A stretch of 64,000 bases of DNA from Purshia tridentata (GCA_003254885.1 QANT01008368.1:1-64000); one strand, 5' to 3'. Counted from the stretch's first letter, positions 1 through 11,924 are shown. A program made the numbers and translations. Notes: a model not told the origin generated them from the letters alone.

Positions 1-788
1 AGAGTTTTTAATGGATTTTATGAAAGTGATTTTAATACTGGGGGATTTCAAAGAAAGGTTACGAAATTCTAAAAAACTTGAAAGTAAAGGTTTATTAATA
101 TTTATTTGGATTTATGTCCACTCACTGAGTTAACTCATTAGTTTTACCATTGTTGTGATCTTAATTTTTCCCCCAGGTTGTAGCGGTGGAACGGTCGAGC
201 CAAAGACGTCGAGGCACTCTTGGGAAGTTGTGAAATCGTAGGGACTAGTTACCCTTGTATATTTCATTTTTTTAGTAAATTTGTAGCGTGGCTCTGATAA
301 CCTAATGAAAGCTTAAGGAATGGATTTTGAAATTGGGTCGGAGACCCTTTTGGTTGTGGTAGAGGAGCTGTGGAACTTAGAAGTGCGTTTGCAGGTTTCG
401 TGGAGAAAAGGGTTAGTCCAATTTCAGGGGAGGTTCTGCCGAATTTTCGGTAGAATTTCCTTGATATTGGATTCCCGCAGGATCACTCCGAGTTCCAGGG
501 TGGAATTCGGGGAGGGTCCTGTCACGCAAAGAAGTGATTGGAGTTCCTTCTTGTTCTTCAGCGTAGGTGCTTCAATGGTATCTCGTGCCTTGTTTTTGTC
601 CACTTCAATTTCTTTTTAGCAAACCAAGAAACCAAGGAAATTCTCAGCTGAGCCAGATTGAGGTCCTCTATTCTCCATTCTTTATGAACTTGTTCTTTCC
701 TAGTGATAAATTATGAATTAATGTCAATGAGAGGCTTAGATTGCTCATGCATCTTATGTCTTTGGGCGAGGTACTCAAGAAAAGCCTC
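1..788. other. No gene seen; possible retroelement non-coding sequence
   Basis: I see no supported exon here. The open frame around 320-619 has no family resemblance and ordinary codon content. The context, next to a Ty3/gypsy fragment, suggests retroelement leader or LTR sequence, but no terminal repeats or target duplication can be shown inside the window. Confidence 0.3.
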
Positions 789-1690
789 TTATATCTCCTT
801 TTGGTCGTTTAACATTGAGACCCTCTTATAAAGAATTGAGTTACCACTGCGAGGGTCTCCATTTCCTCGATAATTTGCCCTGTTTCTTCTTCTTAGTTGT
901 GATGCAGGTTGGGTGGTCGTTAGCATCCTTTCGTTCTTCAAACACCAAATAGCCCATATCTTCATCATAAAACTGGGCATCTACTAGCCTAGTCATTGCC
1001 TCGAAAGGCTTGTGCTCATCTTGGACTAACTCAACTAGATCTCCATTCCAGAAAAACCGTGCTTGGTAGAGTGATGAAGGCACACATCAATTCTCATGGA
1101 TCCAATCTTAGCCGAGAAGTAGGTTATAGTTTACCATACAATCTACAACATAGAACGCCGTGAGGCTTGACTTGCTACCAACAGTGCGCTCTATTAGTAG
1201 CACTTTTTTTTTCTTTAGTTTTTTCCCTACAAAACTAGTGAGCATCACATCAATACTTAGTAAATCTGCCTCAGTTTTGTAGAACTTTCTCATCAATCCA
1301 GAGTGGATGACATTGATTGCATCTAAGCAAAGATCAAGTCAGCCTTTAGCAAATAAAAGTCGTATTCCTTTGTGACATTTAGGCATAAAGGGTACACCCT
1401 AAGCTTGGTAGGAGATGATTTGACCCTTAGCCCTTAGCTTTGCTGGAAGTGGATTCACTACTGTCGAGCATTCATAGGTTTCTCAATATTAATTTTGGCT
1501 AGAGATATCTTGGCCTCTTCCTCATACTGATCCTCGTCAATGCCCAAAAAATGCATAGCTCCCCTTTTTGATAGATTGACTTGGCCACAATCTTCCTTAA
1601 GCTTCTTCTTTCAACAAGGACTTTAAAACGAGTTACAGGGTTAACTAATTCATGCAGGTCTTGAAGGTTGGTGTCATCGAGGTGCTTCAT
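789..1690 (-). mobile_element. Ty3/gypsy retrotransposon fossil, protease region
   Basis: Read on the minus strand, about 1108-1296 encodes a stretch resembling the retropepsin-like domain of plant Ty3/gypsy polyproteins. It has an LLSIDVMLTSF segment, a VGSKSSLTAF segment and a terminal YNLLLG motif. The following stretch (about 841-1083) continues as the linker toward reverse transcriptase found in such elements, and 1499-1690 may be the preceding gag-pol portion. The copy is broken in several places, and no reverse transcriptase, integrase or LTR pair belonging to it was found. It is an old fragment. The superfamily call rests on family resemblance only. Confidence 0.55.
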
Positions 1691-2699
1691 TTATTCAAAC
1701 ATGAGACCGACATGGCCCAAATTCACATATTTGCTTGGCCATCTTCACTCGACAATTCATCCTTGCCTGCCTAAACTTTGCAATATGCATCGAGGCTAAC
1801 TAATTCTCTCTCTAGAAAAGGCATGCAAGATCTGTAACTAATTCTCTCAAATGACTGTATGACGAGCACGGAATAAGTATCTCGCCTGGATTCACTTTTG
1901 CCTTGAACAAGGACTTTTACTTGTTGGATGTAATCATAACTGTATGATTGAATTAGAAAAATTTAGGGACTTAGCAGAGCTAAAACAAAGAATAGTTGCT
2001 TGAATGCTTGAAGAACTTGAGACACTTGGATTTAAAACTTGTATGTTTTGCTGTAGGTTTGTAGATTGTTGTATGTTGACAAAAAGCCTCTCCCTGTGTT
2101 TATGCTTCTTATTTATAGTGATCAAAACCCTAGGCCTTCAAGAAATCCTTTTCTTGAATCAGACTTCTTGCTTGCTTTTCCTTCACGCCCACGTCTTTCT
2201 TGAAACTTGCCATATTTTGCATCCAAATCCATCCTTTCAAAAAAATGCAATTAATCCGGCTTAAGAAGCTTCTGGATTTTGTTTCCATAATGGACCTACT
2301 TGAACTAGGCCTTACCAACTCTAGCTGGTGCACCTTGGGCTAGGCTCTGCTTGTTGCGGGTCCAGTCATGTATCACGTTCCAAATGTAATTTAGGGTGTA
2401 AACACATATTATCTCAAAAGTCAAGTTTGTCAACATCACTGGGAAGGCCATTAGATAATCCAATAGATTCCATATAAAAACTCCCTGAAAACTAGATTTT
2501 CTTCTAGTTTTCATAAGAAAAACTAAAAAGGGACGTTATTTCCACTTAATCTCCTTAAGAGATTTAACTGTCAGGTTTGGCCCTAGTACCTTAACAATTC
2601 AAACTTAAAATCTTCATGATGACCTTATGGCTGATCTTAGCCAGCCACCACAAGCATTCAAGTTAGAAGTAGAATTGTCCATCACCAAAAATTCATAGG
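1691..2699. other. Gene-free stretch beside retroelement fragments
   Basis: No exon or RNA gene is visible. Short open frames on both strands around 1934-2514 overlap each other and match no family known to me. Given its neighbours, this may be untranslated or LTR sequence of the adjacent Ty3/gypsy fossil. No boundary could be placed. Confidence 0.3.
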
Positions 2700-2875
2700 T
2701 GTTGTAAAATGATATGATAGTAGGATTTTGGAGGCAGAGAAAATATGTGTTCTTATTCATTCATTAGTTGTATATCCTTATATAGAGGTAGGATTTACTC
2801 AAACGTTAATAATTTAAAAGTATACCTCTACAACTATTTACAAGAATAACCATACTAATAAAAATATTTATAACA
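2700..2875 (-). repeat. LTR, 3' copy in minus orientation
   Basis: This direct repeat matches 4095-4276 along its length with scattered differences and small gaps. It holds a TATA-like TATATAAGG on the minus strand and ends ACAACA. It lies next to a polypurine-like AAGGGGTAG. Confidence 0.6.
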
Positions 2876-3831
2876 CTACCCCTTGGATATTCTATGTCAT
2901 TAGTGTTGTCTGTACTATGCGCTTGTATCTCACAATCTTGCAATCTCGTTCAAATACCCCTTGGATATTCTACGAGCCTTGTATCTCACAATCTTGTTCT
3001 TCTCATTACGCTTCCTTACAAATACCTATTTCAATCTTACAAGTTTAACAATGGGTGGTTCAGGAATAATAAGCCCAAACATTTTTCTTTTTGTCAAGGA
3101 ATCTAATTTAACCTAGATTGCGTCTTTCCATTTTGGTCAGTCGTCTCTATGTTGACATCCATTAATGGGGAGAGGTTCGATGTTATCGCTAGTTATGCTT
3201 TTGGTAGCTACTGCGAATACAAATACATCACCAATGATAAACTCATTTTGATTCCAAAGCTCACTTAAGCATGCATAATTTATCGAGATTTCTTTGTTCT
3301 CGGGAGTAGGTTCAAATGTTGGAGTGTCCCTTAACGTCGTCTTTTCTAGGACAAACCCATAATTTGCAACTATCTGGTGAGATAGATTAGTTGAGATTTC
3401 GATGTCAAGATGACTCATTTGTGTCAAATTTACCCTCTTCCGGGGATAATAATCCTTTGAATCTTGTGGTCTACCTCGCTTATGGGCAAGTACATATTAC
3501 TAGTTAGTCACCATAGCTATACCTCGTCCATCTAGGATTACACGACCTACGAGAATAGATATCCTTGCATGTGCATTTGTAGTAGATATATGTGATCTCA
3601 TCACTTTAGCTAGACAAGAGAAAGCGTCTGGCATATTATGGATGGGGATTCATAACTGACATATCTGCACATCCATCATTGAGGGCTCATTTTAGCACGT
3701 TGTGGCGACGCAATTGGCACATAAATGCACACCAAATAGAATTTAAAATTATAAAGACACTTTTAAATAACATTTTTTGGCATTTAGAGTATAGGTATTA
3801 AATCGAGCGAAGAATATCAACTAAACAATAG

Positions 3832-3886
3832 TAGTGTACTGGTTATGGCATAGCCCAATTATTCAACTAGTCCCAGGTTCGAACCT
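3832..3886 (+). other. tRNA-like A-box/B-box pair, possible SINE head
   Basis: TAGTGTACTGG (3832-3842) resembles a pol III A box and GGTTCGAACCT (3876-3886) is a perfect B-box core, with spacing typical of plant SINEs. No acceptor stem or cloverleaf is evident, so this is not a functional tRNA gene. It lies inside the truncated copia remnant. No poly-A or poly-T tail or flanking duplication was identified. Confidence 0.35.
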
Positions 3887-4094
3887 TGGGAGTGCACAAG
3901 ATGGAGGCCTTCCTTTTCAAAGTTTTAGAAATGCCACATAGCATGTGTCGTGGGTGATTTTCAATTGCCATAAAATTAATTTAAACTAATTTTTTTCCTT
4001 TTTAATCATTCAATCCAAAACATAAACAAAAGTATATAATCTCAAATAAATCAATCACATAAGTTTAAGGTTCATGCTTTTCGTGTTGATAACA

Positions 4095-4276
4095 TGTTGT
4101 AAAAAGATATGATAGTAGGGTTTTGAGGTAGAGAAACTATGTGTGTTCTTATTCATTCAATAGTTATATATCCTTATATAGAAGAAGGGTTTACCCAAAC
4201 GTTAATAAATTACAAGTATGCCTATACAACTATAAAAGAAAAAAAAATAGACACACTAATAAAGATATTTACAACA
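4095..4276 (-). repeat. LTR, 5' copy in minus orientation
   Basis: This is the partner of the repeat at 2700-2875. On the minus strand it is followed directly by TGTTATCAACACG, a plausible primer-binding site. The clear divergence between the two LTRs points to an old insertion. Confidence 0.6.
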
Positions 4277-4590
4277 ACAAGAACATCTAGGAGAGTCCGA
4301 GCATTTCAGTCCAAATTCGACAAAGGGCAATCATTAGAGTATTAACCTTTCTAGGCCTACCCTTCTTCTTAACAACATTATTATCATGAGGCTTATGATT
4401 TCCACTACTTCAAGGAGAATTTTAAGGTCAATGGTTCTAAACACCATAATTCTGGATTAAACATTGACTTTGGCATGATAGTTTTTTTGGCAGGTATACC
4501 CCCATCTACTTTCGTAGAAGAAGACCGAAGATGAAGGCTAGCTCCTTAAAATCATCAAGATTAATATCTGTTGGAAAATTCTCACCTTCA
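4277..4590. other. No feature recognised
   Basis: AT-rich sequence between two retroelement remnants. No exon, promoter or repeat structure was recognised. Confidence 0.4.
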
Positions 4591-4911
4591 GAGAAATTTG
4601 GCTCCAATAAATGGCGCTGTCTGTAGGAAGCCTGAACAAAAGCCATTAAAGAATCACCAGACATCATCTACACAGGGGTAGGGAGAGACCCACTAGAAAG
4701 AATAAGAACAAAATTTTATTCTTTTCATTTGGCTTAATCAAGCATTGATCCTTCGGAGAAATTTGGCTCCAACAAATGGCACTGTCTGTAAGAAGCTTGA
4801 AAAAAAAGCTATTAGAGAAGCATTAGACATCATCTACACAGGGGTAGGGGAACCCACCAAAAAGAATAAGAACAAAATTTTATTCTCTTCATTTGGCTTA
4901 ATCAAGCATTG

Positions 4912-4918
<7 letters not shown>
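4591..4918. repeat. Tandem duplication, about 165-bp unit, with PBS-like motif
   Basis: Two adjacent copies (4591-4755 and 4756-4918) begin GAGAAATTTGGCTCC and end near AATCAAGCATTGAT. They differ by scattered substitutions and small gaps. Each contains ATGGCGCTGTCTGTAGGAAG or a close variant, which resembles the TGGCGCCGTCTGTGGG primer-binding region seen after the 5' LTR of many plant Ty3/gypsy elements. The unit is therefore probably a duplicated piece of gypsy leader. Confidence 0.7.

Positions 4919-4944
<26 letters not shown>
4914..4944. repeat. (AT)n microsatellite
   Basis: An uninterrupted alternating AT run of about 30 bp directly follows the second copy of the 165-bp tandem unit. 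Confidence 0.9.
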
Positions 4945-4946
<2 letters not shown>

Positions 4947-5229
4947 TATACATCTTTGTCAACCATTAAAGTTTCTGCCTTTTATATGAGCAATGGTGCA
5001 AGCCCATTATGAAAGAACTTGCGCCATAAAAATGGCGCCGGCTATGGTCTTCGAAGATTGACAGGTTGAGTTAGTTCTGATTGGAAAAGGACCTACGAGT
5101 GTTGAACATGATGAACTTGTTCGAGAAGGCATGAGGCAGCGACCTAGTGATTGGTTGGGAGTTGGCACCACCGTCGTCGCACCAAAATGATCCAACAGGA
5201 CTTCATAAGCCAAAGGAAGCCAAACAAGG
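4945..5229. other. No feature recognised
   Basis: A minus-strand open frame at 5007-5213 has no recognised relative. The copia remnant starts by resemblance just to the right, so this may be unrelated flanking DNA. Confidence 0.3.
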
Positions 5230-5581
5230 GTGAAGTCTCAGTTTTTGTTTGGAATGATGCTAATTTCAGTTTCTAAACTATCCTTGTCAACCTATGTTTT
5301 TGAATTCAATAAAGTTGGCTTCAAGCAGTCTTTCAATTATATTCATGTTGGCAATGGTATTTTGATTGATGGCTTGTTTCAATTGTATTGTGATAACAAA
5401 ATAGCGATGGTTGTTGAGTCGATCGATCAAAATGTCCTATCCTGCAAGAGAATTCCTCAAAATTGTGGCATAAACGTTTGGGTCACATTTTTAGGAAAAG
5501 ATTAGAACAGTTAGTTAAGGAGGATATTCTACCTTCCTTAGACTTCTCAAATTTTGGTTTCTGTGTTGATTGTTTAAAGGG

Positions 5582-7728
5582 TCTTGAAGAAAAATTTGCT
5601 ATATATTATATTAATAATTATATTTGTTACCCAACATAATTCCACTCTACTCATTTAGGGAATAGAGTTTTATTATTTAGGGTACAACCCGTTCAAGATG
5701 GAGTGCATCTCATAATTACAATCCTTTATACAAGGGAATACCCTTTCATTCCAATTATAAAGGAACTGAAATCATTTGATGGGATGTATGAGTGTCTGGA
5801 TTTGTGGCTGCACTTGGGAAGTGTCCCAAGTTGCCTCCCTTTTGAGGAGATCAAGTCAATTCATAGTTCTAGATTTGGGAATTAAATGGGTGAATGACCC
5901 ACTTAAATAATTTGAGTAATTTGGATAGGGTTTAGAGCCCATGGATTTGATTTGAGAAATTAATTCGAAGATTTTTGTGTGTAGAATTAATCTATGGAGA
6001 GTTTGGATGGATTTGATTTGGTTGCAGTTGCACTTGGATTTAAGTATAAGTTACTTACATACTCTTGATGGAATCAAACCAAATATAGTTCGTTAGGAAT
6101 TAAACTTGGTTGGCTTTGTGTTATTTTGGAGTTGAATTTAGAATCTTAGATTTGAGAGACTTGGTTTTGTACCAATTGGGAAAGATGGTTTTGTACCATT
6201 TGAAAGAGATGGTTTTGTACCATTTAAGAAAATGAATTTAAAATTGAGATTTGGATTTTGGATTTGAAGGAATGTGCCCATTATTATTTTTGTATCATTT
6301 ATTTGTTAAATGTCAAATTTATTTTTTATAATGGGCGATCATAAATTTGGTTGTGTGTCCACTAATTATTTTGTATCAATTATTTTTTAATTGACATGTT
6401 TCATATTTTTAATGGGCAAACATGAGTTTGAAAGATTTAGATTTGGTTATATGCCTACTAAATGTTTTGTATCAATTATTTATTAATTGACACATACTAT
6501 ATTTTTAATGGGCATATGGATTTGAGAGAGGTCGATTGAACTTATTTCTTTTTATGCCAATTGATTTTGCTAATTAGCATGTTAATGGGCAAATTAAATT
6601 TTGTAAACAAGCCCATTAGGTCAGGGCAATCTACACGAGGGGCTGGCTAGATCTTCGCCACTACAAACCCAAGTCCAATAGCTTAAATTTATGGGCTTAT
6701 GCATGCATTCTCCTTTAAATCGCTTTATTGCACATTTTGTGGCATCCAAGGAAGCTTCCACCTTCCAGCAAAAAGACTTGTCACGTGGGGATTTTTTAGA
6801 AACAAAGCAACCCCTTCTCTTCCTTAAAGGTCTGACTCCACCCTTTTTTTTGTTTATTTTTTATCCCTCCATTTTTCTTTTGTCTTTTTGCGGGCCCAAC
6901 TTGATTTTTCCTTTGCTTCTCACGTGAAGCATTAGGGAAGCAACATCATCTCTTTTCCCTTTTCTTCACAACACTGCAGAGAATTTTTTTTTGTTTTTTG
7001 AGGCTCTCATGTGTTTTCCCTCCTTATATGTGCATCAACGACAATTTTTGTTTCCTTTCTTATAGTCTGCATATTGAAAGCAGATAAAAGTAATTTCCTT
7101 TTTGGGGTTCAGCACAAAACTTGGAAAATAATTTTGGTGGGTTTAAATCAGAGCCCCATATTGAGAGGAAGCTTGGGGAAGTTCAGATCAAAACTCCCTA
7201 AATTTGAGGAAAACTTGATTTTCTGGGTAAGGGGAGTTTCGACCAGAAGTCTCCAAATTTGTGGAACCTTAAATTTGAGGAGGGAGTTCAGATCATAACT
7301 CCCTAAATTTGAGAAACATTAAGTTTTTATGAGGGAGTTCAAATCATAACTTCCCAAATTTGAAGTGAGCAAACTGCCGGAGTCACTAACTCGAAATTAA
7401 GTGGCAATAGTCTTGCAATAGCTTTTTTCCGTAGAAATTTTCTTTTCTCTGTTCTGCACTCCTTCAGCCGTTCGGTCTCTTCCTTTCCCTTTTTTCTGAA
7501 TCCCTCATGCTCTATTTATAGAGACCACCAAAGATCTAAGTGATGAGCTCATATGAAGATAAGATGACTCTCTCCATTTCAATTCAAACATATAGGATAA
7601 GAGATAACCATGCAAGCTTTCACATTATCGCCTTTTCCACATGTTTTTATTTGAAATGTGGCACATGGTACATGGAGATCCTATCTCAATCTCATCTTCT
7701 TTTTTTACAATATTTTGACTATTCAACA
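5582..7728 (+). mobile_element. Nested solo LTR, about 2.1 kb, TSD AAGGG
   Basis: The segment is bounded by the direct repeat AAGGG (5577-5581 and 7729-7733). It has short inverted ends (TCTTGAA... and ...TTCAACA) and interrupts copia integrase similarity that resumes directly after it. It contains no coding similarity and no internal terminal repeats, so a solo LTR is the simplest reading. A TATA-like CTATTTATAG near 7510 lies about 215 bp before the right end, a normal R-U5 length for a plus-oriented LTR. The length would suit a Ty3/gypsy family with long LTRs. This is inference, as no internal domain remains to identify the family. Confidence 0.65.
7170..7366. repeat. Degenerate tandem repeats within the 2.1-kb LTR
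   Basis: Four imperfect units of about 50-56 bp share a GGAGTTCAGATCATAACTCC core followed by an AAATTTGAGG-like tail. Each unit holds an internal GGGAGTT/AACTCCC inverted pair, so each can form a small hairpin. Subrepeats of this kind are common in long plant LTRs. Confidence 0.6.
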
Positions 7729-8357
7729 AAGGGTAAAATGTCTAGTACTCGAAAACAAGGCTTTACTAGTAGTACCTAGCTTTTGGAAATCATTCATACT
7801 ATATTTGTGGTCCGTTTCCAGTAAACATCATAGATGGGAATAGGTATTTTATTACCTTTATAGATGATTTCTCTAGGTATTGTTACTTGTATTTGATCTC
7901 TAACAAGTCTCCTGCATTTCAGAAATTCAAGTATTTAAAGCTGAAGTTGCGAATTAGTTGGACCTTAAGATTAAAGTTGTTAGATTTGACAGAGGAGGAG
8001 AATTTTATGGTAAATATGATGCTGGCCAACTCCTAGAACCTTTTGCACAATTTCCAGAAACTTAGGGTATAGTTGCTCAAACCTTAACAAAAAGGTATTG
8101 CTAAAAGGAGAAACTATACTCTACATGATATGGTAAGAAGTATGATATGTAATTCTACTTTACTAGATTACTTGTGGGGGGAAGCTTTGAAGACTGCCAA
8201 CTATATTATAAACAAGGTTCCAAGCAAAGCAGTGCCAAAGACACCATTTGAGCTATCGTGTAACCGAAAGCCTAGTTTGGTTCATATGCATGTTTAGGGA
8301 TGTGGAGCTAAAGCAAAGGTTTATAATCCTAATATTGGGAAGCTTGATCAGAGGATC

Positions 8358-9108
8358 TGTTGATAATTGTTTGGGAATTAAATCCAAACTCTCATCGTCA
8401 CGCAAGAAGTAACAAATTCGATGAAGGGAAACAATAATAATCAAAGCCAATAAGACAGATAAACAGATAAACAGATAAACAAGCATACAAAATCACACTG
8501 AGATTTATACAGGGTTCGGCAAAATCCTGCCTACGTCCCCGGGAGAGATCTCTGTTCTTCACTATAAAAATAAACAAGTACAAGATTACAATTAGACTAA
8601 ATCACTAACCCAACCCCCAAATCCCTTGTACACCCTCCCTTAAAGTGTTTACCAAGAACTCTAGTTCTCTCACCCAAGATTAATTACCTAATCTTGATAT
8701 CACCAACCTAGATTGTGTGCCTCCTAAGAACTCTCAAAACTAGCTCTCTAAATTGAGATTCTATCTCGTTCTCTTAGGGTTTCTAGAGCCTAAAAGTCCT
8801 ATTCATACACAATATATCTTTAGAAAACAAACCCAATTGAAGTAGGAAGCTTAAAACCCCTTAAAACTTGGAAAAAACAAGGAGGACTGACCAGTCTCCC
8901 AGGACCTTGGCAGCCCAAAAACACATTCTAGCCCTTGTAGGACCGATCTCATAGCTGTAGGACTGGTCCTTTGGGGCTTTTCTTCAAAAAACTTCATCGG
9001 TCACTCCTCCTGAATATGAACTTCCTACAACCTTCCTAACTTCAACCAAACCTCCAAGGACACTTCCATAGCCTTGAAACACCTCCGAATGTGAGCCAAA
9101 ACACAACA
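8358..9108. mobile_element. Nested solo LTR, 751 bp, TSD GGATC
   Basis: The segment starts TGTTG and ends CAACA (perfect 5-bp inverted ends) and is flanked by GGATC on both sides (8353-8357 and 9109-9113). It sits inside copia integrase similarity that continues on either side. No coding capacity and no second LTR are present, which marks a solo LTR left by recombination between paired LTRs. Intact ends and an identical target duplication suggest a relatively young insertion. It contains a short (AACAGATA)n array near 8449-8481. Confidence 0.85.
8449..8481. repeat. (AACAGATA)n short tandem array
   Basis: About four units of an 8-bp repeat lie inside the 751-bp solo LTR. Confidence 0.8.
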
Positions 9109-10990
9109 GGATCATTAACTATTATTTCGTTGGCTATCTAGACGGGTCAAAGGGTTTTCGATTTTATTGCCCTAATCATACTTCGAGGATAATTGAAACA
9201 GGGAAGGCTAAATTCATTGAAGAGTGGCATGGGACAAGGAGGCAATTCAAATTCAAGGAGGAGGGGGAGATTGTTGTTGACCCCTTAGGCTCAGGGTTCT
9301 CTCCATACTGTCCCAAACTGATGCTGTTAATGACATGCTGATATTGCCAACCCTGACCAAGTACTGATGGATAGTGTTCAAGCTGTGCCACCTCAAGTTC
9401 AACCTCAAATTCTGCAGAGAAGGTTTGAAAAGGTAGGGAGGTCAGCTATATATGGTTTATTTGCAAGAATGTGAGTTTAATATGGATGAGCGCGGTAATC
9501 TTATCACTTATCATGCTGCTATGATAGGTTCTGATTCAGCCAAATGGCAGGAAGCTATGGATAATGAGCTTGAATAATAATGGAAAATGGGAATTGGTGG
9601 AGCCAATACAACGTTTTAAGCTTAATGGATGCAAATGGGTATTTAAAATAAGATAGATGCACATAGAGAGGTCGAAAGGTATAAGGAGCGACTTGTGGCT
9701 AGAGGTTTCACTCAAAAGAAGGGGATTGATTACACAAGACATATTTTCACCAGTTTCTACAAAGGATGCACGGTTATAATAGCTCATTTTGATCTATATC
9801 TTCATCCAGATGGATGTCAAAACTACATTTCTTGATGGAGATTTGATGAAGAGATTAACCTCGGGGTTTTGTTGAAAGGGAAGGAGCACATGGTGTGTCG
9901 GTTGAAAAAGTCAATTTATGAACTGAACAAGCATCTCGGCAAGGGTACCTGAAATTTGAAAAGTTCACCTCTTATGGTTTTTTCGAAAATCTTCTTAATG
10001 AGTGTATATATCTAAAGGTTAGTGGGAGTTGTTTTATATTCTTAGTACTTTATGTGGATGATATCTTTCTTGCCGGCAGTTCTTTGAAACGTTTGGAGGA
10101 AGCAAAGGAGTTTTGTCTAAGAATTTTGATATGAAGGATCTAGGTGAGGCATCTTATGTTTTGGGGATTTCTATTCACAGAGATAGGCATCGTGGGTTAC
10201 TAGGATTGTCTTAGAAAGGGTAAATTGAAAAGGTACTGAAAAGGTTTGACATGGCCTCATGTAATCCTAGTAATGTACCAGTCTCTAAGGGTGAGAAGTT
10301 CAGTAGGGGTCAATGCCCTAAAACCTAAGAAGAGATAAAGGAGATGAAGAAGCAACCCTATGTGTCCATGGTAGGATGTTTGGGGTATGTTACTATGTGT
10401 TCACAACCAGACATTGGTTATCTTGTTGGAGTTTTGGGACAATTTCAATCTAATCCAGGCAAGGCTTACTTGGATTTTGGGAAAAAAAGGTTCTTAAATA
10501 TCTTCAAAGAACAAAGAATTTTATGTTGACACATAGAAGTTGTGACAACCTTGAATTGGTTGCTTATATTGATTCATATTTGGGTGGTTGTCCTAACTCA
10601 GGCAAGTCTACTTCCAGTTTTGTGTTCATGTTAGGTGGTGGTGCAGTTGCTTGGAAGTCAATGAAGCAGACGACAATGGCGGCTTCTACTACACATGTAG
10701 AGTTTATAGCATGTTATGAGGGAGCTACACATGGTTGTTAGCTCAAGAATTTTATTACTTGAGTTAGAGTGAGAGACCAGTTCAACTCTATTGTGATAAT
10801 AAGTCAGTTGTGTTTTATACCAAGAACAATAAGAGATCTGATGGTCTGAAGAATATGGACATCAAGTACTTATTGGTCAGAGAGAAGGTGAAGGACAAGA
10901 TTACTAGAGTTGACCATATCAGTACAAAAAACATGATAGCTATCTTCTTAACAAAGGTGTAGCCAATCATCTTTTTGAGCAACATATAGC

Positions 10991-11924
10991 TAGTATGGGA
11001 AACTTACCAGGGCTTGATGGTGTTGCAGATTACGGAGGGTGCTGATTTTTGAGTCTTAGTTTTCTACTTCCAGTTTTTTCTCTAGTTAAATCTTTTCATG
11101 GATATGCACATTTTATGTGATTTATTGACAGTTGAATATTTTGGTTCCTAATTGATAAAGTATATATTCAGGTTTATACTTATTTTATGATTATTACTAA
11201 TTGGTATTTGTTGATAACATGATGCAGGGATTTTGCTTTCGGTTATAAACTGAGAGAGAAAATGAAGAGTTTAATTGGAGGATCGTTATACATGTTTAGT
11301 ATGTTTAAATGTTGCACATTGTTTTACATTGTATGCAAGATCATTGTCATTGACTTTATATGTGGATGTAATTGCATGTATAAGGTCAAATGAGAGGTGT
11401 ATCTGACCAAAGTTGATGCTTATGCTTGTAAGTAGCCTTGTTTATCTTTTTGACTATACAAATTATATTGATGCTTATGGTCATGTGGATGGTTATTTCA
11501 CCCAAGTGATAGAATGTAAGAATCTTATGTGGGTTCAAACCATTGACACATGGGTTAACCATAAGGCTTGGTAAGATATACTGATAAGGCGGCCACATAG
11601 AGTGAACAAAAGGCCTATGTATATATGTGGACAATAACCAATTTGAAATGGTATCTTACAGGTTAAGGTCCTCTTATGGAAGTTGTACTTAACCTAATTA
11701 TATATAAGAGCCTAGGTCCCCTCTCAAGCTGTCGATTAAGTCACATTAATAATATTAGGGCTGCCTCATATACAGTCATGTGCATAGTGGAATAGAGAGT
11801 AAGCAAGGAGATCCAACAGTCGCTGACTTTTCTGCATCAGATGTCTCAACAAGGTTAGTTGTTCTTGTTTCATATCTTAATTCAATTATGTAAGAAGGGA
11901 CTTTACATATGCATCTGGTGAGAG
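10991..11924 (+). other. Probable 3' non-coding end of the copia fossil
   Basis: Directly after the RNase H remnant comes TTACGGAGGG, a weak polypurine-tract candidate, then TGCTGATTTT, which could open a 3' LTR. A TATA-like TATATATAAGAG lies near 11700. No partner LTR exists in the window, because the element lacks its 5' end, so the right boundary cannot be set. No gene was seen here. Confidence 0.3.

Larger units (their letters stand above)
2700..4276 (-). mobile_element. Truncated Ty1/copia element with two LTRs
   Basis: Two similar direct repeats of about 180 bp (2700-2875 and 4095-4276) bound a 1.2-kb interior. On the minus strand each repeat begins TGTT and ends ACAACA and carries a TATATAAGG promoter-like box. 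A TGTTATCAACACG stretch next to the right-hand repeat looks like a primer-binding site, and CCAAGGGGTAG beside the left-hand repeat looks like a polypurine tract. Both support minus orientation. The interior (about 3050-3427, minus) resembles the sequence just before the copia reverse transcriptase. The element is heavily deleted and broken. No matching target duplication was found, so the exact ends are approximate. Confidence 0.6.
5230..10990 (+). mobile_element. Ty1/copia pol fossil interrupted by two nested LTR elements
   Basis: The plus strand carries the copia pol order in three pieces. Positions 5230-5581 resemble the end of protease and the start of integrase. Positions 7729-8357 hold integrase, including an FIDDFSRYC-type catalytic-core segment. 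Positions 9109-10970 hold the end of integrase, then reverse transcriptase with a YVDDI motif near 10050, then RNase H with an SKSTSS-like region near 10600. Both gaps are filled by younger LTR insertions flanked by 5-bp target duplications. No gag or 5' LTR was found, so the left end is truncated near 5230. The copy is broken throughout, with well over ten interruptions, and cannot be active. It is older than both insertions. Confidence 0.8.

Noticed and set aside
3832-3886. Functional tRNA gene
   Set aside because: Only the internal promoter boxes are present. Acceptor, D and anticodon stems cannot be drawn.
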